Shown: positions 1-10,816 of the stretch, piece after piece
Layout: each line of letters starts with the position of its first letter
How positions within the stretch are numbered: the stretch's first letter is position 1
Assembly (NCBI GenBank): GCA_000750105.3
Contig: JPHH03000021.1
Coordinates: 310,001-374,000 of the forward strand
Length of the DNA stretch: 64,000 nt
Origin: Tolypocladium sp. Sup5 PDA-1
Lineage: Eukaryota > Ascomycota > Sordariomycetes > Hypocreales > Ophiocordycipitaceae
Reading direction: 5' to 3'
Notes under the pieces: model-generated
Databases searched by the model: none
Told to the model about the DNA's origin: nothing
The model's input: the letters and a program-made list of their open reading frames with translations, nothing else
Program-made: the position numbers and the translations under genes

Positions 1-970
1 ATAGCGGAGATCTTGGCGTTCTCATCGACCCTGTCCTGAGATGTCGTCGCATCGGAATTGCCTGGGGCCGAGACGGATCCCAAGACAGGCAGGTATCGTA
101 CCAAGTATGCCAAGGCCCCGGAACGGCGGCTCTGGCTGGTTATGGATGCAAGGAAGAAGCATTGCCAGAAGAAGTCATCGCCAGAGGAGTGATGGTCGGT
201 GAGCCGTTCACTATCTCGAGGCCGAATGGCGCCCTTGAAGCTTGCGACAAGGCCAAGCGTTCGATCAAAGTCCTCGCTCGTCTCATCTTCCAAACCCGGT
301 AGCAGTCCCAGTACAATGGACTTCATGGCCGGCCGCAGGGATCGGGGGTCTATGTTAAGGAAATGGGTCTCTAACAGGTCGAGGAACGGCGACCGCACGG
401 AGAGGGAGGCGAAGGAGAGCGTGGGCGCAAGTCCTGGCAGATAGAGTGGGAGATCCCGGGACAGGCCATCTTTCCCAATTGCCGTAAAGATGTAATTGTA
501 TACTTCGAGGGCCTTTTGGTGGACGCCGGAAGGCAGCGAGGGGTTGAGGCATTGGGACAGACGTTTCGCGACAGTCGCTTTCGTTGGTATCGTCGTTATG
601 GAGCTCGGTCGAGCTTGGAGAGCCTGCTCGGAAGCAGTCAGTAAATACTAAACATCTCGCCTGGGGAAGACGGCTTAGCACGAACCTTTAGCAGCCTGTT
701 CAGAAAGGATATGTAGTCGGCCCATTCTTCCACAGCTGTCTCGAACAAGGACAGGGCCTTCTCGACACCAGAGGCATATCTGCGATATGATTTATCCTTG
801 ATCGGCGACTCTCCTATCGCGAAGTATTAGCAGCAGTAACCTGAAGCAGGAGAAGCGGGCGCGCGCGCACCTCCACCAAGCTGATTCCTCCATTGTCGAG
901 GGATGGGCGAGTCTCGTCCAGAGCTCTCCGGTGACCCGGCGAGGACGCCAGATCCCGGCTCAAGCGCCAT
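1..970 (-). CDS. DOP1: DOP1/DopA (Dopey) family protein, 5' part only
   Basis: Dopey proteins are large leucine-zipper-like scaffolds that work with Mon2 at Golgi and endosome membranes; DopA is needed for normal morphogenesis in Aspergillus. Reading the minus strand I find three exons: 970-871, 813-686 and 623 running off the left edge. Introns are 870-814 and 685-624, both GT-AG, and phases match. The 283 residues visible carry the conserved Dopey N-terminal region, with the diagnostic stretch LNPSLPSGVHQKALEVY in exon 3 preceded by YRRYASGVEKALSLFE and WADYISFLNRLLK in exon 2. The ATG at 970 is the only in-frame start upstream of exon 2. Most of the gene (family length is well over 1500 residues) lies outside the window. 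It is divergent from MON1, with 515 bp between the start codons. Identity is from remembered family motifs; the exact exon 1 boundary is inferred. Confidence 0.9.
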
Positions 971-1485
971 GACGACAGGATACGCGAACCATAAGTGAGC
1001 CTGAAGGCGTAGCAGGTCGAACTCCGGGCCCGAGTCGCATAGCTCAGGGCGAGGGCGTGGACGCGCTTTGCGACTGGTATCGTGGAGATGAAGCTGGCCG
1101 TGTACGGACGGACTACAATAAGGCTACGTTTCAGACGGCGTTACGCCAGCTGGAGGTAGTTCGTACCTTCTGTAGCTTGGCGGAGCGCGGGGCATGTGAT
1201 TGGTGGCAGCCTCCACTAACATGAGCCACGAGGGGGCGGGCCACGCAAGGCTGCCCAGTGGAACGTCAGAGCTCACTCCAGACTCCAGCTCCTCCAGCGC
1301 TGACGGGTCCTCGTCATACATCCAAGGATCGCTTGCACCCGATTCGGAGGATGCCACGACGAGCCACAAAACAGGTTGCCACCTGTCTATACACGAACCC
1401 AAACCCTCTTTGCGCTTTCCTCGGTCCATCGCCTAGTCCAACAGACCCAAGCTGAAATGCGACGGCAATCGCGCGATCCGTTACG
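971..1485. promoter_or_regulatory. Shared divergent promoter region, DOP1 (-) and MON1 (+)
   Basis: This 515-bp space lies between the start codons of two genes transcribed away from each other, so it must contain both promoters and both 5' leaders. No TATA box or repeated site stands out. Several short reading frames here are shadows without start context. Confidence 0.6.
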
Positions 1486-3282
1486 ATGGGACAGGAGACA
1501 GGATCCTCCGGCGACGAGCAGCCGCCCCCATTGCCTCCTCGAAGGCCCTCTGCCACTTCGCCAGACTCGAGGGCTCTGCAGGCGCAGGCTACGACCGCAA
1601 TAACTCCCGTGGACATACAAACTCTGTCTTTCCCCGATGGCTCCCGTGGGACGTTCTCGACGCCAGGGACCAGGTCGGTGTCGACACCAATCGGCAGCGG
1701 CTATGCCTCTCCGAGTCACAAGGCCAGCGGCTCCGGCGGCGAGGGAGGTGACGATGCCGGTAGCGTCATGAGCTTCGCGCCGACAATGCGCCCCGCCGGC
1801 GACATTGCCAGCCTTCTCGCCGGCGAGTTCAACAGGAAGAGCCCTGCCTGGAACCTGCTCCAGTCGCAATCTGCCGCAATCCAACCGTTCGAGAAGAGCC
1901 GGGGAGGCGCCAGAGATCGCCTTGCCGAGTTCCAGCAGGAGTTTGAACCCCTACCGGAGGAGACGGACGAGCAGTTCAAGGACGACGACCGACTCGGCAT
2001 GTGGAAGTCGAAGCTCAAGCACTACATGATCCTGTCGTCTGCGGGGAAGCCCATATGGAGCCGGCACGGGGACCTCAACCTCATCAACTCCTCCATAGGA
2101 GTCGTGCAAACTATAATATCGTTTTACGAGGGCTCAAAGAATCCGCTCCAGGGCTTCACCGCCGGAAACGCAAGATTCGTCGTGTCGACCCAGGGGCCGC
2201 TCTACTTCGTTGCCATAAGCAAGCTCGGAGAGAGCGACTCGCAGCTACGGTCCCAGCTCGAAGCGCTGTACATGCAGATTTTGTCGACTCTCACGCTACC
2301 CGCTCTCAGGAACATATTCGTCAACCGGCCATCCACCGATCTGCGCAAGCCGCTGCAAGGAACCGAATCTCTCCTCTCGTCATTGGCGGACAACTTCACA
2401 ATGGGTTCCGCCTCGGCGCTGTTGGGCTCCCTAGAGTGCTTGAGGCTTCGAAAGTCGGAGCGGCACACGGTCAACAATACCTTCTTGAAGCTGAGGGCCG
2501 ATAAGCTGCTTTATGGACTCATCGTGGCCGGAGGCAAGCTCGTCAGCGTCATACGCCCGCGGCGCCACTCGCTCCACCCCAGCGACCTTCAACTCATCTT
2601 CAACATGCTGTTCGAATCCGACGGCATCAAAGGCGGAGGCGGCGAGAACTGGATCCCCATCTGCCTCCCGGCCTTCAACAACAAGGGCTACCTCTACATG
2701 TACGTGAGCTTCTTTGAGGGCGTGTCCGGCGAGCAGGCCACCGCACCCGCCGCCAGCGAAGGCCGGAGCACGGAGGAAGAAATCGCCATGATCCTCATAA
2801 GCCCCGACCGGGAGAGCTTCTACAAACTCAAGCAAATGCGGGACAACGTCGCACAGCAGCTAGCAAAGAACGGCAGCCTCGCCATCATCCGAAAGGCCGC
2901 ACGGGCCGGCCGGCCCACCGTGCCGCAGGTCGCGCCGGGGAGCCAGATTAGCCATTTCTTGTACAAGTCGCGAGCAAATGTGCAGTTCTGCATGGCCTCG
3001 CTGCACCCTGCGTTTGCCCAGCTCGTTGAGCGCAGGAGGCTCATGACGCTGTATCACGAGCTCCACGCATCCGTCCACGCCAAGCACGCGCATCTCAAGG
3101 TGCTGCACTGCGTGAGCGAGGAAGCGACGTCGCTGGCCTGGATCACGCCCGTGTTCGAGTTCTACTGCGTCGGTGGGCCTAACATTTCTAGACCGTCGAT
3201 GACGCAGGGCGCAAACAAGATTATTCAATGGGCCAAGAAGGAGGAGCAACGATTGTTTATCATTGGCGGTGGAGTCTTTTGA
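1486..3282 (+). CDS. MON1: Vacuolar fusion protein MON1
   Basis: Mon1 pairs with Ccz1 as the guanine-nucleotide exchange factor for the Rab7 homologue Ypt7, driving endosome-to-vacuole maturation and autophagosome fusion. The gene is a single 598-codon exon, close to the usual fungal length. Residues 1 to about 160 are a Pro/Ser-rich disordered tail. The first longin domain opens with WKSKLKHYMILSSAGKPIW at about residue 171, the second contains LLYGLIVAGGKLVSVIRP at about 345, and the third begins at SHFLYKSRANVQFCMASLHP at about 485 and runs to the C terminus. The start ATG is the first in frame with this domain order. It is divergent from DOP1. The three-longin layout and motifs make the call firm; function is inferred from family members. 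Confidence 0.95.
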   Translation: MGQETGSSGDEQPPPLPPRRPSATSPDSRALQAQATTAITPVDIQTLSFPDGSRGTFSTPGTRSVSTPIGSGYASPSHKASGSGGEGGDDAGSVMSFAPTMRPAGDIASLLAGEFNRKSPAWNLLQSQSAAIQPFEKSRGGARDRLAEFQQEFEPLPEETDEQFKDDDRLGMWKSKLKHYMILSSAGKPIWSRHGDLNLINSSIGVVQTIISFYEGSKNPLQGFTAGNARFVVSTQGPLYFVAISKLGESDSQLRSQLEALYMQILSTLTLPALRNIFVNRPSTDLRKPLQGTESLLSSLADNFTMGSASALLGSLECLRLRKSERHTVNNTFLKLRADKLLYGLIVAGGKLVSVIRPRRHSLHPSDLQLIFNMLFESDGIKGGGGENWIPICLPAFNNKGYLYMYVSFFEGVSGEQATAPAASEGRSTEEEIAMILISPDRESFYKLKQMRDNVAQQLAKNGSLAIIRKAARAGRPTVPQVAPGSQISHFLYKSRANVQFCMASLHPAFAQLVERRRLMTLYHELHASVHAKHAHLKVLHCVSEEATSLAWITPVFEFYCVGGPNISRPSMTQGANKIIQWAKKEEQRLFIIGGGVF

Positions 3283-3443
3283 GCGACAAATCACTTTTGG
3301 GTATTAATCATTAGACCAAGGCGCGCGGCCTTCCGTTAAAATACAATCATGATTCCCCAACGCCAATATCCAACTCAGGGCATAGCCAGTGCAGGCATTG
3401 CGGTCGTCAACCCATGGCACATTCATCCTTCCCCAGTCTCTGC

Positions 3444-4106
3444 TCATCTCGAACCCTTAACTTCGGTGACGGCAATGACCGATTGGCGATACTTGTCAGG
3501 GCTTGCACAGGTGTCGGGGTTCGTGTTATCTGATGGTGGGTTGACGACGGGCTTGGATAGCCGGCGCCCATCGTGGTGGCTGAAGTTGCCGTTTTCTGAT
3601 TGCTCAGAGCCCTTTCGCGTAAAGGAGAATGACTTCTTGGCCCATTCGCGGATTCTGTCGTTGACGCTGGACCGTCTGGTGGACTCTGACGACGGCGTCC
3701 AGCTGTCATGGCGCGCCTGGAACGGCTCCGGCGACTGGACCTGGGTCTTGGGCATTGTGCCGGCACAGGTGTGACGCTTGCTATCACCGTCGACACTGTT
3801 GCGACTCTGCGTGGAGGGAAAGCTGCCGCTGATGTCTGTGGTGAATGTCGTGCGCGAGGCGTTGTGACGCTTGCTATCACCGTCGATGCTGTTGCGACTC
3901 TGCGTGGAGGGAAAGCTGCCGCTAATGTCTGTGGTGAAGGTCGTGCGCGAGGCGTTCATCAAAGCCTCTGAGAAGGGAGCGTCGAAGTCTTCGCGGAAGC
4001 GAGGGCTGCGAGGGCTGAGTTTGGTATTTTGAGGACGTTGGGAATCAGCGCCGGCCTGATCCCTCTCAGGCATGGACACGCGCAAATCGGGCTTGCGGGA
4101 AGCCAT
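3444..4106 (-). CDS. Uncharacterised 220-residue Ser/Arg-rich protein with internal tandem duplication
   Basis: I do not recognise a family. The protein starts MASRKPDLRVSMPERDQ; the open frame extends ten codons upstream but without an ATG, so 4106 with its GCCATGG context is the likely start. It is hydrophilic, without a signal peptide or membrane segment. A 31-residue unit beginning ASRTTFTTDISGSFPSTQ is repeated twice back to back in the middle of the protein. The C-terminal third has the best conserved-looking stretch, SVNDRIREWAKKSFSFTRKG, a basic amphipathic segment. The gene is convergent with MON1, only 161 bp from its stop codon. Codon use and an uninterrupted frame of 660 bp support a real gene, but no catalytic motif is visible. 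Confidence 0.6.
   Translation of the reverse strand: MASRKPDLRVSMPERDQAGADSQRPQNTKLSPRSPRFREDFDAPFSEALMNASRTTFTTDISGSFPSTQSRNSIDGDSKRHNASRTTFTTDISGSFPSTQSRNSVDGDSKRHTCAGTMPKTQVQSPEPFQARHDSWTPSSESTRRSSVNDRIREWAKKSFSFTRKGSEQSENGNFSHHDGRRLSKPVVNPPSDNTNPDTCASPDKYRQSVIAVTEVKGSR
3771..3956. repeat. 93-bp direct tandem duplication, two copies, in frame
   Basis: Copy 1 is 3771-3863 and copy 2 is 3864-3956, exactly abutting. Aligned by eye they differ at four positions out of 93. The unit is a multiple of three and lies wholly in the coding frame of the minus-strand gene at 3444-4106, duplicating 31 residues. Confidence 0.95.
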
Positions 4107-6133
4107 GGCAAAGATCCGAGGGCTGCGGAATTCCAATGCGTCGCGGCAGATGATGCGCGGGTGTCGAACGATGGCGGGGTTCGGCAGTGGTCGGTGCGTG
4201 GCGATTCACTATCTTCAATAAGCGGAGAGAGAGTCGGACGTGGTGCTCGGAAGAGGAGGAAGAGGAGGACTGGAGACTTGAAGAGTGAGTGTCTCTAATG
4301 AAGGAAATATGGAAAATGTGTTCAAAGTAACAACGATGGTGAAACTTAGCTTTTACAGTCCGCGACTGGCTAGGGGAAAATGTAATAGACTCTCGAGGAG
4401 AACCGTTGGACCCGCGTCTGGTCAAGCCTCGACACTGCATGGTTGGATGCCCCCAAATGGCGATACCCACAGAACCCCTGACTAGCCTACACCAAGCTTC
4501 TTCGAGGGAGTGGGTTTGCGGGGGCTCGCCGGCACAGAGCCACAAAATGCCCCGAGGAAGCTTGTAAGTCGCTGGGCCACGGTCACAGGGGCCCACGGGG
4601 CGGCAGAGTTTGGGCCATGAGAACAGGAACTGCCACTGACTGGAGCTCGAGCCCGCAAGTTGTCACGGCTTGAGTTTGGCGTGGCCCCCGTCCCGGCTTC
4701 GGCATGAAGGCGAGGCAATCTGGCAGGTAGAAGCCTTCGGGACAAGGGCCTGAGGGGTCCGCAACAAGCGGGGCGTGCTTTGGAGTCAGAGTCTGTCAAC
4801 GCCGAGGCAATCCACGCCGGAGCGGAAGACCGACGCCGGCCGCCAAAGAGTTCGGGTCGCGGGGCTTCATGCGCAACTAATAAAGCATGGAAATAAGCCA
4901 ACAAGCAGGGAAGAATGGCCGATTGCAGTGGTACTGACCATTCCATTGCTCGTCAACAGTTCAACAGGTGCTCAACAAGGCAGATATTTTGGTGGCTGAT
5001 GGCTTGCTGCCTCGTGTTATTGAGTGCAAGCCCAAGGAGGCAGTGGGCACGTGAGCCTTTGTCTGAGTTTCGGCACGTGCAGCCTGCGGCCTACCCGAGT
5101 TCATGAACTCTGGAGCATCTTTGGACGCCTCACCGCACGCACGGCTCGGAGTCAAATACGCCCTGGTTGCCATTGGAAAGAGCTTCGTATCCCGAACAAA
5201 GACGGCAAATGCATCTAAGAGTGCGGTCACCGTGGTGTGCTGCTGATGATGACACCAGTGCACCACCTCCGCTGGGCCGCAAGACATCTATCGTCCCGAC
5301 AGCGCTTGTTTCGGAGAGGACACCTACCTACCTATAGAGCAAATCCTGGATGAATTCCTCCTTGGCGCTCTCCCCATCACATAATCGCCTTTGCTGGCCT
5401 CAGGATGATTACCTCACCCGCTATCCGAGCAGTTGCGGTCAGGTCGACTGCAGAGGCAGCTACGAGGCGGGCCGTCGGGAGACGTCGCTTAGCCGCGACG
5501 CTTACCCAATCCCCCATTCGCTTGGCCTCATCCTGCTTCCTCACCTGCTTCCTCACCTGCTTCGCATCATCATGGCCACTAACCGAGTGCAGCAACTCCA
5601 GGCGAGCTGCCAACGGTACATGATATAGTACAAGTGTACTCATGACTCTTGGCCACGTGCTGAGATTCTGCCTTGGAAGGCATCGTCTACCGGCACAGCT
5701 GGTCGCAGATTTCCCTGCGGGGTGTATGCCTGGGATTTGTATCTGCGATCACGGCAAGCAGTCAGGAACACTGCTCCGTCGATGCCATAGCTGCTCTTTC
5801 TCTCGCCTCCTTGGACTGCTGAGTGGGCAGCCATGGCTCAGCATCGTCCATGTCGTCTGCCATGCTCTTCCAAGCCCAAGCTGGCCTCTCGACTCTGCTT
5901 ATCTCAAGCCAGCCATCTTCGTCCCCAAGATGCGCGCGAGCAACTGGCCGTTCCATCTCGCTCCCAGTTGGTTTCCGGCCGTCTGATCCAGGTGCCATCA
6001 TCGACTCGGCCTCGCCCGTCTTCTCGTCCTCTTCTTTGTCTTGTGGTTTCTGGGAATTCCCGTATCGTTTTCTTTCATATCCTTTCCGCGTTTTCTTTGT
6101 TCGTCTCGACACACGGGACACTAATGACCCATC
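4107..6133. other. Intergenic, no gene supported
   Basis: This stretch lies between two divergent genes. A short imperfect 12-bp repeat (CTGCTTCCTCAC) occurs at about 5533-5561. The last 100 bases before 6134 are pyrimidine-rich, as expected of a fungal 5' leader. Small open frames occur on both strands without introns, start context or protein character. Confidence 0.6.
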
Positions 6134-9100
6134 ATGGATATCGCCCGAGCTCGACAGAGATCTGCCAGCAACAGCTCCCTCCACAATGAGTACAAAGTTC
6201 AGAACCGTCTTGTCTCAAACACCTCGAGTGCTCGGCCGTCTTCCCAACGACGGCCACTTCGCAGTGTCCATGAGAATTCGACTTTGCTCCGCTGTCCAGG
6301 GCCATTGGAGAGCATGCTCAAGACGACAACCGAGACTGGGGACATCGGCATCTTCTCCATAAAGGCTGGGGCGTCGCCGGCAACGTACCACCAACCACCC
6401 CCCCGGCATCGACCATATCTCGGAGATGCGAGCCTCTTACCGCCACCCCGCCCCAAGCTATACGAGGACAATCACTCTCCAGATGAACACAGGCGTCTTC
6501 GATCCTACCGTGATACCACTTCCGAGATCATCTCTCTCTATGGGTCGGATAACCAACAATACTGGATGAGATCCGCCTCTCCAACTCTGGACGATGGCCA
6601 CCGGTCCTACTCGTTGACAACTTGCAGCAGCTCTAGGCAGATTCCGTCCCAAAAGTCGTCGGGCACGCTGCAGAGTCACTCGAGTGGCAGTGGACTGCAG
6701 CGTCCTCGTTCCCCCTTCCCTTATCCAACTCGCTTAAAGCGTCCAGGAGTCCGCCCCTCGTCTCCGGCCCTCGCAGAGAATGGCGGCATTGATTACAGCA
6801 GGATGGTTGAGCTTGATCGGGTGTCCCAGGTAAGGACCCGGCGGATCTGCCCCTGCTCTTGTGCAAGTTGACTTACTACCCTCACAGCGAACGACCCATG
6901 GGTACTACAAGCCAACGTACGCACATGGCCCCAAGCGCCCCCCGCCACTGTCCCTCCGTGCGGATGCCAACAGATCGACGGCATCCTTGCCCTCGAGGGC
7001 TTCCCCAGGGCCGTGCCACTTTGGTCCGGGGCCGAGTCGGATTCGGACGCCGAGCTCTTCGCTGTCTGGGATGTCGCGGCCATATGACCGGCATCGAGCC
7101 GGCTCAACCGACCACAGCGTTCGGTCGGCTAGCTTGACATCCATCGTTGACATGTACCAGAGGCCAATAACAGCCGGTAGCGCCGGTCCGCCTCTCCGTT
7201 CTGGAGGCTCGTTCTACTATGACTATAGCGAGGAATTCGACAAGCCGGCTCCGCTGAACCCTGGCATGGACCTAGAGGTCCCGATCTGCCCGATTCCCCA
7301 GAGAGCTGGAAGCAACGGTCGACCGATGGTGCTCAGGGACGACACACAAGCCTGCTTGGATGCAGTCGCCCCTGGTTCAGGCGCAGAAGGCATCGTGACG
7401 TTGCAAAATGAGAAGCAAGGTATTCATCTGCACATCTAACTGAGTTGAAACGATTTGCTGAGCCTTGAAGAAGATCCACCTGCCTCTATCGACAGAATTG
7501 TCTCTGAAGCACGTCGCCAACACAGCCATGCGCATTCCATTCGCAGCATTGACGATGTCTTGATTGGCGCAGATGCTAAGAAGAGACTGCACGACAATTT
7601 GGTCAACACCGACAACGCGGACGAGTCTGGCCTGACAGCACTTGTCAATGGAGTTGAGGATTTGCAGTCGGCACCACTCAACGAACCGCGTGTTACCAAT
7701 GTCCACGTCTACGCGGTTCCGCCAAAGATCGATTCGATACCGGATCAAACGAACGATTCCTCAACTCGTGGAGCATGGCGACTGTCGAAGACCTTGGGAG
7801 CCGAACCAGATCTCTCAGAGATGCTGCAGAACAAACGTGTATCACAGTCTAGTTTGACAAAACTGCGATGCACGCTGGACCCAGCTCTTTCCGAGTTTGC
7901 TTCTCTGTTCTCGTCTTTCGACCGCTTGGCCAAGACGCCCTTCTCCAGAAAAGGCGATGACACCATGGCAACCGACGACGAGCTTTTCACAGGCGAAGAA
8001 GACGGCGCCTATGGGGGCTATCCCAAACGACTCAGTCGGCGGCCATCGCTCAAGCTGTTCAGCATAGCTGCAACAGAGGGCAATGTCTACAGGCGGCGGC
8101 ACCGCCGCAATGCCGCTGCCATGCGAATTAACACGGTCGGGTTGAGCGACTTCGGAGGAAGCCGGCAAAAACTGTCACCGCCAAAGGAGGAATTGACAAT
8201 TTTATCACCCGAGCCAATCTCCCCTGCACGCCAGTTGAGGGTGAAGAACAGCATACCCCAGCTTATGAAGGCCTTGCCTCCATTGCCAGGAGAAGCGGCG
8301 GGAGAATCCAGTCAAGATGACCAAGATCCCCCGGAAGCGGGAAAAGACCATTCACGCCATGACGCCTCCTTTTCAGACAACGCATTCTGCGACGAGAAGA
8401 GCCTGTCAGATGACGGCCGCACGGCTTCGCCTGCCAATGCGCAAGGAGAACGTCAAGAGAGCCCCCGAAAGTTCAAGGTCCGGGTCAGAACGTCCTCATC
8501 TCCCAGCAGAGTTTCTGACGTAGGGAGCCTTTCTAAGAGCTATCGAAAAGGGCGACAGGGCGATTTGCGACAGAACTTCAGCTTGGCGGCAAAACCGAGA
8601 CTGAAGCTCAAGCTGTCTCGCAGCCAGCTCGGCCAAGCGCGAACCGGCCATGGTAGTTCCTTCATCCGGACTAACCGTCTCAAACAGTGCAACTCGTTGG
8701 CGGATTTGGCTTCACACTCGAGCAGGAAGATGTATACTGGCCAAGATTATGCCCGAGACGACGCCGAGTACAGGCCCAGGTCTGCTGCAGGGGACGGTCC
8801 CTGGGAGCCATGTGAGGGAAACACGGACCAGCCCGACCCTTCACCACAGCCGTCAGATCAATTCAATATCCCCTACCCACCGTCCCCTGACAAGGTTGAG
8901 ACGCTTCTTCGGTCTAGCACATCCACGAATAAGGTGACGCTGAGCGAAATGCGAAGCTTTAATTCAGACGTCAACCCTGTTGGATATCGTGGGCTTCGGC
9001 ACAAGCTGTCAGTGCTTCGATTCCGCATAACAGGAACGCCTGTAGCGGGGGCATCCAAGGGAGCTGAGGCTGTTGCCCACTTCGATGGTGCTGGGGAGAC

Positions 9101-9293
9101 TCCACAGGCTTGCACAGCTTGCAACGCTCCGACTTCCAACGGAGACATGAGTGGTGAGACGAAAGGACGAGCGATTTCGACGCGATCGGCAAGAGTGGGA
9201 GGAAGAGTCAAGAGGTGGGCGAGCGATGCTAAGCAAGCCGTGCGCGCATACGTGAGAAGAACGTTGGATCGATCGCCGCGGCTGAGCGGCTGA
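6134..9293 (+). CDS. Large disordered Ser/Arg-rich fungal protein, three exons
   Basis: I do not recognise this protein. Exons are 6134-6829, 6888-7419 and about 7471-9293, giving 1016 residues. The first intron (6830-6887, GTAAGG...CACAG) is clear. The second is inferred from an in-frame stop at 7437 and from frame restoration: donor GTATTC at 7420, branch-like CTAAC at 7436-7440, acceptor at 7470 (7473 also keeps frame). The sequence is dominated by Ser, Arg, Pro and Asp with no globular domain, signal peptide or membrane segment visible. Ordered-looking patches are FYYDYSEEFDKPAPLNPGMD in exon 2, ASLFSSFDRLAKTPFSRKG, IPQLMKALPPLPGE, and a basic run KPRLKLKLSRSQ in exon 3. Such proteins are often phospho-regulated scaffolds, but no function can be assigned. 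The C terminus is basic (VKRWASDAKQAVRAYVRRTL). Confidence 0.7.
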
Positions 9294-9931
9294 TTGGAAG
9301 AGGGTCCCATTGGCATTGGCGAGGACACCTTTGGCTCCTGGATTTGCTGGGCCTGGTTTGCAGTGGCCGATCTGTTTTGAACATCGCCTTGGGCCGGATG
9401 GGTATCGGCTGCAAATTGGCTTTCGTGGTATAGGACATTCAATGGTGATGGGGGGCTTATCAGAGCATGATCTAGTATCTAGTAGGATGTCCCAAGGCGA
9501 GGTTTATGATCGGTAGACTGATTCTTCTGGACCAGGGGCACGGAGCTGCAAGGAGGATGCATTATTCGACGAGTTGCTGAGCGAGGTTGGGCCGGTCCGC
9601 AGTCTTAGCATAGTGTCAATGCACGGGGCCCCAACATATACCGTCCCTTTATTGAGCAGAAATCATCACACGCTGCTGTTCCCAATATGAGGAGCCAAGG
9701 GTAGTCCCGGAGCTACACGCTCCGAGGCAGTATTGTAGATGCTGATCCGTGTACCTAGTTGACGTTTGTGTGGGGGAACGGAAGCGGAAGTCCGTCACCA
9801 CCACGACGTCGCGCAACGACGGGACTGTTGCGGCTGCTGGTCACGCCGAGGCAGCGAGGTACGTTGCATAAATATGATATACTGCCCGCTGTTTTCAACG
9901 TCTTTTGAAACGCTCGCTGTATGCTCGAATC
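9294..9931. other. Intergenic, no gene supported
   Basis: This is the 3' region of the disordered-protein gene and the promoter of the DUF1445 gene. No repeat, RNA gene or supported open frame was seen. Confidence 0.6.
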
Positions 9932-10816
9932 ATGACTGTTCGAACAAAGGCAGCGAAACCGGCACCACTCTTGACGGGCCAGGAGGCTCGTCTGGCGGCG
10001 CGAAACGATGAGCATAGGGCGCAGACGGCGGGTCTTGCCCCCGGGCATCTCCAGGCGAACATGATTGTTCTCCCCTCGTGCTACGCGACGGACTTTCGGG
10101 CACTCTGTGCACGGAATCCAGTGCCGTGTCCGTTGGTTGCGGAGTCGGCCGGGCGAGGGTGCTACGATGCGGTCGTCTCGTGCGTCACTGGGCTGGAAGG
10201 GGCCGATATCCTCGCCAGCGGATGTGATTTGAGGCGGGACATCCCACGGTATATGGTCTACAGGGACTCGAAGCTCGAAAAGACGCACTGCGGCGACGTT
10301 GTGCCCGAGTGGATGGACGACCACGTTGCGTTCCTCATCGGCTGCTCATACAGCTTCGAAAGCGAACTCGCCGCGGCAGGGCTCCCGCCTCGACACGTCG
10401 TACTGGGCAGAAACGTGCCCATGTACCGAACCTCGCTGCCGCTGTGTCCTGCGGGCGTCTTCACCGGAGGCACCTACGTGGTGTCCATGCGGCCGTATAA
10501 GAAGAAGGATGTGGAGCGCGTCAGGGGCATCACCAGCAGGTATGCGGCCACGCACGGGGAGCCGATTGACTGGGGGTGGGATGCAGTGGAGAGACTGGGT
10601 ATACGGGATATCGCCGCGCCGGAATGGGGAGATGGGCCGCTGGGCTCGGAGGGCGGGCCGTTTGGGGAGGATTGCGATGAGGTGCCATTGTTTTGGGGAT
10701 GTGGCGTCACGCCGCAGGAGGCGGTCATGAGGGCCGGGCTGGAGGGAACGGTGATGGCGCATGCGCCGGGGCATATGTTGGTTCTGGATGCGAAGGATGA
10801 GGATATCAAGAGGTGA
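9932..10816 (+). CDS. D-glutamate cyclase-like / DUF1445 putative hydro-lyase
   Basis: The DUF1445 family includes bacterial YcsI and PxpG-type hydro-lyases and the mitochondrial D-glutamate cyclase of animals, which converts D-glutamate to 5-oxo-D-proline. The 294-residue intronless protein covers the whole domain: LTGQEARLAARNDEH near the N terminus, LAPGHLQANMIVLP, then DIPRYMVYRD, DHVAFLIGCSYSFE, NVPMYRTSLPLCPAGVF, VVSMRP, and the C-terminal EVPLFWGCGVTPQEAV and HAPGHMLVLD. All the strongly conserved family blocks are present, so it is probably an active enzyme. The open frame extends nine codons upstream but only from a TTG, so the ATG at 9932 is the start. No clear mitochondrial targeting peptide is visible. 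Substrate in this fungus is unknown. It lies upstream of a Zn2Cys6 regulator on the same strand, separated by an AT-rich relic. Confidence 0.9.
   Translation: MTVRTKAAKPAPLLTGQEARLAARNDEHRAQTAGLAPGHLQANMIVLPSCYATDFRALCARNPVPCPLVAESAGRGCYDAVVSCVTGLEGADILASGCDLRRDIPRYMVYRDSKLEKTHCGDVVPEWMDDHVAFLIGCSYSFESELAAAGLPPRHVVLGRNVPMYRTSLPLCPAGVFTGGTYVVSMRPYKKKDVERVRGITSRYAATHGEPIDWGWDAVERLGIRDIAAPEWGDGPLGSEGGPFGEDCDEVPLFWGCGVTPQEAVMRAGLEGTVMAHAPGHMLVLDAKDEDIKR

Noticed and set aside
9905..9931. Nine-codon N-terminal extension of the DUF1445 protein
   Set aside because: The extension begins with TTG; the first ATG in frame is at 9932 and fits the family N terminus.
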